Shown in pieces: positions 1 through 14,901 of a stretch of 64,000 nucleotides of DNA (the stretch's first letter is position 1; every line of letters starts with the position of its first letter). The translations under genes were made by a program, and so were the position numbers. The DNA is from Paramecium sonneborni (taxonomy: Eukaryota > Ciliophora > Oligohymenophorea > Peniculida > Parameciidae): NCBI GenBank assembly GCA_905182985.1, contig CAJJDN010000051.1, positions 124,001-188,000 of the forward strand, given 5' to 3'. Under the pieces are notes generated by a model. That model was given only the letters and a program-made list of their open reading frames with translations. It had not been told where the DNA came from and did not search any database.

Positions 1-3422
<3,422 letters not shown>

Positions 3423-3492
3423 AGATTATATAACTATATTAATAATCATAATTTGAATATTATTTATTTATCTAAATTATATAGAGTATCAT

Positions 3493-4892
3493 ATGCAATA
3501 GAAGCAAATAGACAAAGGGTTTTATCAAACCAAGGTTTGTGTAATTGATAATGGTATTTAATAAAGTGAATCGTAGGTACCGGTTTTACAAAGATGGGTT
3601 GGGCTGGAAATACTGAGCCTTAATTCGATATTCCTACAGTGGTGGCAGATCATCAAGATAAAGTAATGAGATAGATTGACATTAGTAAAAAGTACAAATG
3701 AGCAAGAATACAAATGATAATTTAGATTATTACATAGGATATGAAGCATATGACTATACAAAGTCTCATAACATCTTTTATCCAATGAAGAGTGGAATAA
3801 TTGAAAACTGGGATCTAATGGAAAAGTTTTGGCATAGAAGCATATTTGATTACTTAAGAGCTGAACCTGATGAAACAACCTTCATTTTAACTGAACCACC
3901 TATGGTAAAGATGCATAAAATGATATATAGAATCCTCCTGAAAATAGAGAGAATATTGCAGAAATATTTTTTGAAACATTTAATGCTAAAGGATTACATA
4001 TATCAGTTTAAGCTGTTTTATCCCTTTTTTCTAGTGCATTTGCACCTGTAAATGATTATCAAAAAACAGCAGGATTGACTGGTATGGTTTTAGATTCAGG
4101 AGATGGTGTTACACATTGTATTCCTGTTTCTGATGGTTATGTTATTGGATCATGCATTAAACATATACCTTTAGCTGGTAGAGATATTACTTAATTTGTT
4201 TAAAATCTATTAAAAGAAAGAGGAGAAAATATACCAGCTGAAGATATTAAAAAAGTAGCTAGAGAAATTAAAGAAAAATATGGATATTGTATTAGTGATG
4301 GAGATCTTATAAAAGAATTTTAAGCTTTTGATAAAGGAGAAAAAAATACATTTAAAACATATTATGGAAAGAATTCAATTACTAAAGAAAAATATACTAT
4401 TGATGTTGGTTATGAAAGATTTCTTGGACCAGAAATGTTCTTCCATCCTGAATTTCTTGATGGAAAATGGAGATCACCTATTGATGAAATAATTGATAAA
4501 TCAATATAAAGTTCACCTGTTGATTGTAGAAAAAAATTATATCAAAATATTATATTATCAGGTGGATCTACATTATTTGAGGGTTTTCCTGAAAGATTAG
4601 AATAATAAGTTTAACGAAGAATAGATTCTAGACTATTAAAATATGCATAAAGATCTGGATTCAAAGTATTATGTTCCTTATTTAATCAAGCCTGCACCTA
4701 TCAAAGTTAATGTTTCTTAAAATCCATTTTAAAGATATGCTGTTTGGCAGGGAGGAAGTTTGATGGCATGTTAAGTATTTATTATTTCTATTCTAGCCAC
4801 AATTTGAAAAAGTTTATCATACTAGATAAGAATATTTCGAAAGAGGACCATCTATTGCTAGATATAATGCTGTCTTTCAACCATAATATTGA
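3493..4892 (+). CDS. ARP3: Actin-related protein 3 (Arp2/3 complex subunit)
   Basis: Arp3 is one of the two actin-like subunits of the Arp2/3 complex, which nucleates branched actin filaments. Five introns (3554-3576, 3663-3685, 3905-3930 and two of 25 and 22 nt near 4665 and 4772) give 427 codons, the usual Arp3 length. Typical stretches are [77 protein letters not shown] and the C-terminal [23 protein letters not shown] and GNTEPQ separate Arp3 from actin and Arp2. The start is the first ATG in frame before the phosphate-loop exon. The Mon1 reading frame begins a few bases after the TGA. Confidence 0.95.
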
Positions 4893-4933
4893 ATTAAATG
4901 TTCACATTAAATAAGAAATATTAATATATATTA

Positions 4934-6232
4934 ATGAATCAGGATTCATTATAATACAAACCTCATGTCATCAATGTTTCTTATTAAGAAATCTCTCCTG
5001 ATATACCAGACTTTTTTACACATAAAAGACATGTATTTATTATGACCAATACAGGAAGACCCATTTATGTTAGATATGGAAGTGAAATCAAAGTATTTAG
5101 ATAATAAAATATCAAAAGTCATCTATCTTTTTAGCTACGATTAATGCAATCTTTTAAAAGTTTCTTCTCTTCTTTTTTGAAGATAAAGAAAAATAAACAT
5201 TGTTTAAGATTTCTCATGACAAATGTAATATATACATTCTACAGAGAAATTAAATCACTTACATTTGTAGTACAAATTCTCTCTAAGTATTAAAATGCTT
5301 TATCTTAGGATTCAGAATTTATCATATATTAAATGTTGGATTTTCTCAATACTTAATTGATATCAATAGTGACAGATTAAGCAAATGTTCAATTAACTTA
5401 GAAACCAAATTATGATTTAGCATTTTCAGTAGGAGGATCACGAAATCTATTGACTTTGGCAATAAAGAATGGATTATATTCGCCATGCATAGCTTTCAAT
5501 TCAATATGTACATTACCTATGACAGCATCATTAAGATCATACATTCATAATAATCTAAAAGAAATTAAATTGCCTAATATTATATCATCTTTATTATTAA
5601 CAGAGACTTTTGTTATTGATATTTGGAGATAGAAGAATATGGAATTTAAAACATCTGATATATTGATTATATAAAGTATGATACAAGGATAAGGATAATT
5701 AAAAAAAGGTGAGAATTGGACACCAATATGTTTACCAGGTTTATCAGCAATGGGGTTTGTTTATGCTTATATAAATTTCTTCTATCAAAATACAATTGGA
5801 ATTGTAATGATTTCTGATGATAACTCTTTAGAAATGTTTTCAAAATGCAAAGAAGCAGCCTAAGTATTAATAGAAAAATTCAATTCAATAAATCTATTAT
5901 AAACTTTATCTTAAACTCTTCAAGATAATCCACCAACTCCAAAATGTTTAGAGAATTAAACTTAAATTAAACATTTCATTGTTAGACATATTTCTGGATA
6001 AATATTCCTTCCTGTGTATTAAGCTTTTGGAATAAATAATAAAACTTTCAAATTTTACATGTAACATTATGGAGAATTGTATAAAGATTTTATGATTTCC
6101 TAATCCCTTGGCAATTAGGATGTAAAATAAAATTATTTTGTATGGGATTCTAGAGGCTTTGGTATTACACAATATCATGATGTTATAGTAATAATATTAG
6201 AATTATAATTAGATTATGTTCTGTTTTAATGA
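4934..6232 (+). CDS. MON1: Vacuolar fusion protein Mon1
   Basis: With Ccz1, Mon1 forms the exchange factor that loads Rab7 onto late endosomes. The N-terminal longin-like region is recognisable (KRHVFIMTNTGRPIYVRYG), followed by SSIFLATINAIFQKF, DLAFSVGGSRNLLTLAIKN, a conserved middle part (CTLPMTASLRSYI) and a C-terminal part with GLSAMGFVYAYINFF and ending ELQLDYVLFQ. Two introns, 26 nt near 5093 and 22 nt near 5288, give 417 codons in one frame. An in-frame ATG at 4898, only five bases after the Arp3 stop, would add 12 residues; 4934 is preferred to leave room for a 5' leader. Known Mon1 proteins are often somewhat longer. Ccz1 is not in the window. Confidence 0.85.
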
Positions 6233-6431
6233 ATTGATTGAATTCTAATAAATAGTATAGAATGTTCATATTCTTCATAAAAAGTTTAAAAGTGAAGAAT
6301 TAAATAACTTTTTTATATTGAAAGCATCCTGATCTTGATGAATGATTATTAAAGATATATATATATGTTATTAAATTATAATTTTAATGAAATAAAAACA
6401 ATTACATAATCCTGGAAAGAGATGAAAATAA

Positions 6432-7281
6432 TATGAGATTGTATAATTAATTGAATAAGGTGGATATTGTAAAGTTTATCGTGTAAATATTATTTGTATT
6501 TAAGGCAGTTAATATTTAGACAAATGAGAATGTTGCAATTAAAGCTATTTCAGTGTAAACATTTAAGAATCATGGAGGATTGGTTGGGCAATTACATGAA
6601 ACAGAAATATAAAATATAAAAATCATTAATATTAACTATGCTGTTAGATTGATTGATGAATTTCAATAAAATAAATACTTATATATTGTTATGGAATATT
6701 GTAATCATAAAACTTCCTTATGAATATATCATAGAAGCAGATATTGAAAAACTATGGATGGATAATAATAAGTAATTTAGTGAAGAATAAGCCATATCAT
6801 ATGTTAAACAAATTCTTAAGGGAATGCAAGATCTTCATTAATGTTATATTATGCATTAGGATAAAAAACATTCTCTTACATAATGATTCAATAAAATTAA
6901 GAGATCTTGGATTCAGTAAGTGTAAACCTAAATTTATGCATTTAGTATAATAATAATAATAATCCTATGACTTTGACTATTGGTATGCTTGGCTATATGG
7001 CTTCGGAAGTTGTTCAATCTAAATAAAATTTCAACTTTGCTGATATTTTCAGTTTAGATTGTCTTTTCTATTTGATGAATTATGGGTAATTGCCTTTCTC
7101 AGATTAAAATCATTAAATCTATTTGTATGAAACTGAAAATAAAAGTATAAATAAAATTCATTAAAAGAAATCATTCATAATGACAATATTACATTTTAAA
7201 AAATACAGTTCATTATCAATTCTATGTTAGAATATAATAACGATAAAAGAATTAGCTAGATAAATTTATTAAGTTTTTTGA
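6432..7281 (+). pseudogene. Broken serine/threonine protein kinase
   Basis: A kinase N-lobe is clear: a glycine-rich start (LIEQGGYCKVYR), the lysine strand NVAIKAI, and the hinge YLYIVMEY after removing a 22-nt and a 34-nt intron. A helical segment (SYVKQILKGMQDLH) follows. The catalytic loop then breaks: the codons read HQDKKHS and run to TGA, while the expected continuation (ILLHNDSIKL, LGFSK) lies in another frame. The activation-segment end (GYMASEVVQS, with S for the usual P) needs yet another frame shift. The frame has a TGA just upstream and no ATG. These breaks make a working kinase unlikely. It could also be several sequencing errors in one gene, which is less likely. Neighbours are Mon1 upstream and a convergent TBC gene. 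Confidence 0.75.
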
Positions 7282-7332
7282 TTAAATCTGAATATCAAAA
7301 AATAGAGAATAATCATGTGCATTTGAAGTATA

Positions 7333-8258
7333 TCATAATTCAATATTACCTAAAACCTCTTAAATCTCAAAGGGATAATTAACATTCTTCATTTCTTACA
7401 ACAATTCATCATCTTTTATTTCAGGATTTTTTAAACTCTAAAGTGTTTTTTCTTAATCTTTAAATTTAGGATATAATATCTTCAATATTGCTATTCCACA
7501 TTTCCAAAGAATATGTGTTCCATTAAAAAACATTCTGTCCCATATTCTTCCTACAATATCTGGATTCAAAGGTTTTGCAAACAAAGTTAAGATCCAGTCA
7601 AGCAAATAATTAGTACAATTTATATTATATTTCTTAAATAATTTATATACTTAAGGAATGTTGAGTTTTATAAGCTTCTCAAATTATTCAAAAATAATTT
7701 AAAGATTTTAATCATCAAGCATAAAAATTGAAATCAATTAAGAATGTGTAATTAAGCTACTAAAAATAACAAAAGCTTAATAATCATCAAAATAACTTAA
7801 TAATATTGATCCAACATAAGTCATACCTTATACATAACCTATATCTGGTCTATATAAGCAAAATACCTCAAGAATAGTTTACAAATTCTCACTAAGAGGT
7901 CCTCCTGGATGAAAAATTCTTTACAAATCTTAAAATTTCATATAATTAAATTTATACATTCATTTTTAAAAGTTCTTCCTAAATCTTATTTAATATGATT
8001 AAATGATGATAATCTTCCTAGACTTTTTCTTTAGTCAAGTTTAAAAGATTTACTTTGAATTTGTAATATATTATAAAGTTCTTTTGTAATTTATAACTTA
8101 TTTCCAACAATAAGTGGCCATACTTATTTTCTAGCACTTATTGGAATACCAAATTCAGCTAATTGAAATATTTTAACATCTCTTTTATTTCTTTACCAAT
8201 CTTTAGCTATATCTTACCATCTTTTTTTTAATTCCTAAATATTCTATAAAATAATCAT
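7333..8258 (-). CDS. TBC-domain Rab GTPase-activating protein
   Basis: TBC proteins speed GTP hydrolysis by Rab GTPases. Reading the minus strand from the ATG at 8258, one 29-nt intron (near 7925-7955) gives 299 codons. Seen in order: RDVKIFQLAEFGIP, KQVWPLIVG, DLGRTFKNE (motif with the catalytic-finger arginine), PDIGYVQGMTYVGSILL (with the glutamine finger), then NYLLDWILTLFAKPL and DIVGRIWDRMF. Both finger residues are present, so it should be active. The protein is almost only the TBC domain. It is convergent with the broken kinase (52 bp between stops). Its Rab target cannot be told; a Rab gene lies 3.8 kb away, which may be chance. Confidence 0.9.
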
Positions 8259-8517
8259 ACTTTCTCATTATCATTTTATTATTATTCAAAATAATTCTTA
8301 TTCATACTAAACTTCATAGTATTTTCTTCATGTAATGAGGTACTTCTTGTAGAAGTCATACATTTATTAGTAAAATAACTTTAGGCATCTGACAAATATT
8401 AATTCTCTTTATTTTAATTCATCAAGTATCCAATTTAGGAGGAAGAATTTAAAAATAAATTATTTATTATAATTTACTATAAAAATTATTTGTTAAATTA
8501 ACTACTTTTTTAATAAA

Positions 8518-11500
8518 ATGAAATTAAATATCTCAGGAACATCTATTAATACTAAATCCTCACTTAACACTAAAAAAGAATAGGATATAAAGAATCTAAA
8601 ACAGAATGATGATAATCTCTTTTTTGATCTAACAGAATTTTAGACATCTGATTCAAACACACCATTAAGTATTTAACTGAAAGAAACTAATACTAATATT
8701 TAATAACAAAACAAACATTTTTTTCCATCAAAACCCCTTAAATCAGAAAACAAATTGCCTCCATTAAATTCAAGGTACCATTTAGTTCAAGAAATATCAA
8801 GAGAACAGATTATAAAAAAAAAACTATTTAAAGAAAATTATTCTGTTATTTCTTTCCCTTCAACATAATCTTTATTTTCTTCTAAAAGTTAATCAATAGA
8901 TTATTAAAAATTAGGATAAGAAATTGTTAATGCTCCTAATTCTTAAGATTATTATAAATTTTATAAGAATTCAAGAAAGTGTATGGATATCTAATCATTC
9001 AATGAAACACCTAATAATATTTATGTAAATTTAAATAAGGCCATGGAATCAGAATAATGTATGCCTAGAAAAATGTAAATAATTGACAATCATAATAAAA
9101 AAGAAATTAGTGTATCAGGTCAATTAAGTAGTCAATAATATATTAAAATGTTTGCAGCAGGATTAGGATCATCTACATTCAACTAATTAGAAAGACTTAA
9201 TATTAGTTCTAATAATCTTAATAATGAAGATTTAGAAATTATATTAGCTTAATTACCTAAGAGTGTTTAATATTTGGATTTAAAAAATAATAAGATCTCT
9301 AAAAATGGTTGTTTATTTCTTTAGAAATTGCTATTAAAATAACATTAATTTATGATTGAACTTAATTTAGAAAATAATTAAATTGGGGATTAAGGATTAA
9401 AGTATTTAATTGAATCATTATAAAATAATAAATGTCTAAGAATTCTCAATTTATCACATAATTAAATATAGGATTAAGTAATGGAACCATTTGGAAAAAT
9501 GATGAAAAAAGTATGAAAATTTATAATAATATTAGAATAATATAATATAAGAGTTATATTTGCATTACAATAAAATAACATTTAAAGGAGGTTTCTACTT
9601 TTTTAAAGGATTAAGCAAAAATACTGTTTTAAAAGTCTTGGATATTTCTTTTAATAAATTGGGAGGAAATAAAGATTGTACAAATGAAATATGTAATTTG
9701 ATTGGGAGACCTCATCCTGAATTAATTCACTTAGATTTATCACATAATGATTTCAAAGATGAAGATTCTTAGAAAATAGCTAATGAATTAGAGTTCAATA
9801 AGATAATTTATGGATTTCATTTTGAAGGTAATTTAAACTACTAAATAAATCATAAAGGATACCTTAGATAATAAAGAAATAAAAAATTAATAACTGAATC
9901 ATAATAAGATGATATTAATATAGAAGAATTAGATAAAAAACAACTTGAATTATAGATGTAATAGATGGAATAGTAAACCCAAAAAAAAAAGAATGAGTTT
10001 ATTAGAATTTAAAGTGTAGACATAGTGAATTTATAATTAGAAAATTGTTGGATATGTTAAGGTTGGGTTGAAGTTATGTTTTAATGGAAACCTCATAAAT
10101 CTGGACTTTTAGATGTAGATCCAATTTTTATTCATTTAGAATTTGAAGATTACTCACCTTCTCTCATGTAAAAAACAACTGAAGGATTTTTTAATTTATA
10201 TAGAATGTGTCCACCTAATTAAACAATTAGATATTTTTTTAGTAATCCAGTTGAAAATGTTTAAGTTTATGCTAAAGATTAAAAGACAATTTAAACTTAA
10301 ATCCATTCTTAATTGAGAAATTTTGGAGTACAGATGGAATATTCTAATGGTAAAGTATTATAAAGTTAACCTTTACATACTGTTAATATGATTTAAACAT
10401 CACATTCTACACCAATATTTGATAAAAAAAAACATTATTTAACTCATATTTAATGTAAACCAAGAGAACCTTAAAAAATAGTAGAATTTGATGTTGAATT
10501 AGCAAAAAAAAGAAAATGGACTTTGGATAATTCTATTTTTAAAGATTTTGATGAAGATACAGAAGCACATTTAGAATAATGCTTAGAAGCTGATTTGGAA
10601 AATAGTAAAATATTCAAACATCTAATTAATAACAATGAAATTAGTTGTTTAAAAGTAAAAATATTATAATTATTTTAGGAATAATTAAAGAAATACTATA
10701 AATATATCATTTCTTGTTATAAATATTTAGCCTCACAATAGTGTGAATAAGATTTTCCAAGAATTAACATTTAAACAATATAAGGTTTCTATTATTAATC
10801 AAAAAATAATCAATTAATTAAATAAGTAGATTGGGAAATCTGTTTGATAAGTACTATAGTTATTAAAGATTTTAATTCTCCTTATGTACAAGAAAGAGCA
10901 TTAGTTAGACATTAATTTTTAGAATTGTTAATAAGATTAGCAAAAGAAACATATGTTAAATAAGGAAACTGTTCTAATATAGCTTAAGGATTTGAAAAAA
11001 TGATGTAAACTTAAACTGGTTAATTTGGATTTGTGTTAGATTATGGTTGTGCTCAATAATGGAGAGATGAGAGATATTGGACTTAGATTATGGATATGAC
11101 AATTAGATTCAAATTACCATTTCTAAAACAATTATTCTCTTATACATCATGTTTTTCAAATAAACCATATGCTAAAGAAAAATTTGTTTCTTTTTAAGAT
11201 ATAAAAATGTTACTTTAAAATTCTGATTTATTTCCTAATTTAATAACTGAATAATAACTCTATTATATATATTTACAGTCTATTATGATGTAAGTTGATG
11301 AAATTACTTAAAAAAGACATTTTGAAATGCAATTTATTGAATTTATAGAAGCTTTAGCAAGAATTGCAGAATTTATCTCACCAAATTCAAATAATTATTA
11401 AATAAAATAGTTAAATGCTAAGCAAAGAAGGACCTTACCATTATATATAAAGTTTGAAGGTAAATTATAATAAAATATATGAAAGGTCTATTATATATAT

Positions 11501-11973
11501 TATTCTATAAAATAAAAAGAATAGATGTAGATATAAATGTAATCGAAAAAAGTGTTATAAAGAGTCATGAAATAAAAAAATTAGGAATTTTTATTGAAGA
11601 TAATTATAGTAGTAGTAGCAGTGGAGAAGAAGATAATGAAATCTCGAATTTAAGATTGTCTTATTCAGATCCACAAAATATAATAAACAGAATGCTTTTT
11701 GATGATGAATGCAGAGTGAGTTTTAAAGATACAATGAGTAACTAAAGTAGTGGAAAGAAGAGAAAGAATTCTATTTAAAAATAGGATTCAATAACATTAA
11801 AAAGAAGTTTGTTAAGAAGAAATACTTTTTAAAATTAATTACAATAAATAAAAATTGCTTAATTAGAAAATGAAATGGCTGAATTAGCTGAATATGAAGA
11901 AAGTACACCTTTAAATAAATTGAGAATTTAAAATCGTAAGATTACAAGATCAAAATACGACATAGTACTTTGA
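8518..11973 (+). CDS. Large leucine-rich-repeat protein, ciliate type
   Basis: Two introns (25 nt near 9512, 26 nt near 11460) give 1,135 codons. The first 200 residues are polar and low in complexity. Leucine-rich repeats of the ribonuclease-inhibitor kind follow at about 9190-9770 (LERLNISSNNLNN, VQYLDLKNNKIS, LRILNLSHNQI, VLDISFNKLGG, LIHLDLSHNDF). The long C-terminal half begins with a tryptophan/cysteine-rich stretch (ENCWICQGWVEVMFQW) and has no domain I recognise. Near 11600 is a serine/acid patch. Proteins with this outline are common in ciliates and usually uncharacterised. Function unknown. Confidence 0.8.
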
Positions 11974-12036
11974 TTTATATTATACTATATTGATAATTAA
12001 TTATTATTAATTCTAATTTTTATATACTGATAAACT

Positions 12037-12880
12037 ATGGCAGATTATTATGTTCAACAAAGTTCAGAATGGTATATTTTAAATACTTTATTTAGTGATT
12101 ATTTATTTAAGGTTTTATTAATTGGAAATAGTGGAGTGGGTAAATCATGCATGTTAATGAGATTTAGCGTAACAATTAAAAATTTAAAAAATATAGGAAA
12201 ACTAATTTACAAATCATTTTTATAATACTATTGGAGTTGATTTTGTAATTATTTATGCTTAAAATAAATTAGAAAATAAAAGTATTTTAAATTGATAGAT
12301 CAACTGTGAAATTGTAAATAGTAAAAATCCATAATTCTAATATTTTAGTGGGACACAGCAGGTTAAGATAGATTTAGAACAATTACAAGCAGTTATTATA
12401 GGTAATTTATAATTAATATTCAATATAAGAGGAGCTTAAGGAATCATTATAGTTTTTGATGTTACAGATAGAGAATCATTTAATTAAATTAGATAATGGA
12501 TGCAAGAAATTGATAAATTTGCAGCAGAATAAGTGAATAAAATTTTAGTTGGAAATAAAATAGACAGTTCACAAAGAAGAGTTTCAACAGATGAAGCAGA
12601 AGCTTTAGGTATATAATTTTATCATTCGAGCTAAATCATATAATATATCTTATATTGAAACATCTGCTAAAACCAATATTAATATTGAAAATTGTTTCAG
12701 TTTAATTACTCGATAAATCATATAAAGAGTTGGAAAACCAAAATAGTAATGATATATACTATTATTATTATTAGAAATGAAAAAAATAAAGTAGGAATGA
12801 AATTGTAATAAAATTCACCATAAAAATAAACATAAAATAAAAAAGGAGCTGAACAAGATAGTTAATGTTGTATGTCTTGA
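12037..12880 (+). CDS. Rab-family small GTPase
   Basis: A membrane-traffic switch. Seven introns of 22-29 nt give 219 codons, and every splice restores a Rab feature: P-loop GNSGVGKSC, switch I TIGVDF, switch [22 protein letters not shown], base-binding GNKID and ETSAK. The C-terminus is QCCMS, a cysteine pair for geranylgeranylation. The effector region looks most like the Rab1/Rab8/Rab13 group; finer assignment is not possible by eye. Intron density is high, one per 31 codons. The gene is convergent with the polyglutamine protein (94 bp between stops). Confidence 0.93.
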
Positions 12881-12974
12881 TTGAATGATTACACTTGTAT
12901 CAATAATAATCAATTTATTTTTAATTCATATAACAAAGAATTTATTCTTAAATATTAGTTAAATATTCATTTAT

Positions 12975-13546
12975 TCATTCGTGATACTCTTAAAGTAATT
13001 AGCTTAAAGCATCCTTTTATTTACTTTTTTATAAATCTAATATTTAAGTGTGATAATTTTATTTTGAGTGTTGAGAAATTGATTTTGAACGAATTTAATT
13101 CTATTATTATTGCTGAAAATTTTCAAAATAACCTGATGGATTTTTAGAATTTTGATTAGTTATTTAAATTAATTTAGATTAGGTATTTAATTAAACTTTA
13201 TCTAAGAGATTATCTTTGTACAATTATTCATGTTAAATTTTTTAATTGAACAAAATTGGTAATTCATAATCATATTTACTTTAGTTTTTATTAAGAAGTG
13301 AAATAGCATAATCTTCATTAAAAGGTTTATTATTATTATTTTTTTAAATTATTTATTATTCTTTTTCTATTCTTTTCTTTCCTTATAATAATCCAATTTA
13401 AGCCAAATTTTTTGCAGCATGAATTTATCTATCCAATTATTGTTATTATTCAATCATCTAATGTCTTATTTTTTCTAATTATAAATTTTATTATTCAACA
13501 TAACTGAAAGATTTACTCTATTTAATATTCGATTCAACTAATTATA

Positions 13547-13581
<35 letters not shown>

Positions 13582-14859
13582 TACTAATATTATTACTATT
13601 ACTATTATTATTACTATTATTGTTATTAGTAGATTTCTTCTTAAAATTCATTATTTGAGTATATCTATTATTCATAATTTATCTCCTGTTCTATCATCTC
13701 TAATTCCTCTTTAAATTCTTCCTCTATCTTTGATTATTAAAATGTATTTGATTTACTTCTGCTTCTCCCTTATTATTGTTTAAGTTTCATTTAATGCATT
13801 CGTATATTTTCCTATTAAATTTCTAAATAATTCATTAAGGATAATTCAATTACTTCCTTATTATTCCTTTTTCAATTCTTCTTCTTTTTTTTTCTCCTCT
13901 TTCATCTTCTAAATTTCATTTTTCCATCTTTCTTCTGCCAATTTATCTTCAGTCTCTTATTGTTTTTTCTCTTCATCTTTCTTTTTTTATTTTTCTAACA
14001 TTTATTCTGTTAAAATTTTTGAAACAAAACTCTTCTATTATTGATTTTTTGCTTTTTCTTCTTCATCTTCCTCTTAAAATTTTTTCTTTTTATTATGATT
14101 TTCAGGAGAGAATACCTTTTCTTTAGTTTTTTCATGAATTGCTGTTGATTCTTCAAATTTCTATTGAAGTAAAAGTTTACGATCCTTTTAATTTTTTTCT
14201 TCCTAATATTATTTTAATTACTTTTAAATTATTTAAAATTCTTTTGATTCCTTAGAATTTTGATTTTTATTCTCTTCAACTTGTTATTAATTTTTATGAG
14301 GAGTAAACTATATTTTATTATTGCTTTATTTTTCTTAAATTTATTACTACAAATAATTTTAATATTCTGCCTTACTTAAACTATTAATTTTATTAACTTA
14401 AGGACTTTACTAATTATTTGTAAATAAATCTGTGCATTCATGTTTTACCTTTTGGTATTTTAATTAATTTTGCTTTTCTTCAACTTATTTTTATAAAATA
14501 TCTCTATATTATAATTATTATTGCTTTTTATTAGAACTTAAATCTTTTTCATTATTCTCATAGCTTAATTTAAATGAAGAGGTTTTATTTTAAACAAGTT
14601 ATTAATTTTATAAACTTATCTATTTCTAATCTAAAGGCATATAAGATTAATAAAATGATTTATAATCTAATTAATTTATTGGAACTGAAGGATTATCTTT
14701 TGTCAAAGTATAATCATATTTTTTTGGATATGATTATTTACTAAATTAATTTTCAAATAACTATTTTTCCATTCCTTTATTTATTTATAAATGCTTACTT
14801 TGAATTCTATATTCCCTTTCTTTCATTTCATCAGCTGTGTATTCAGTTTTTTAGATCAT
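12975..14859 (-). CDS. Polyglutamine-rich coiled-coil protein
   Basis: Unrecognised protein of 617 residues; one 31-nt intron near 13811-13841. From the ATG at 14859 the first 250 residues are polar and Q/N/K rich. A long charged coiled coil follows (KFEESTAIHEKTKEK, EDKLAEERWKNEI, EEFKEELEMIEQEI), then a run of about 29 residues that is almost all glutamine, encoded by TAA and TAG, then further helical sequence (LEKIRHQMIEQQQQLDRQI). There is no recognisable enzymatic domain. Such proteins in ciliates are often cytoskeletal; that is a guess. The kinase-like gene upstream on the same strand ends 42 bp before this start. Confidence 0.7.
13530..13626. repeat. ATT/TAA trinucleotide microsatellite inside a coding region
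   Basis: Roughly 30 trinucleotide units on the plus strand (ATT with interspersed ACT). On the minus strand they read as TAA and TAG codons, that is, glutamine, inside the coiled-coil gene at 12975-14859. In the standard code this would be a run of stops. Confidence 0.9.
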
Positions 14860-14901
14860 TAAAAATAATTTTTTATTTAATATGTTTATTATAAAATACA
14901 A

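Noticed and set aside
5093..6178. Frame breaks in Mon1 as signs of a pseudogene
   Set aside because: Two introns of 26 and 22 nt restore all 417 codons.
13530..13626. Trinucleotide repeat as a CRISPR-like or centromeric array
   Set aside because: It is a simple microsatellite with no spacers and sits in a coding frame.
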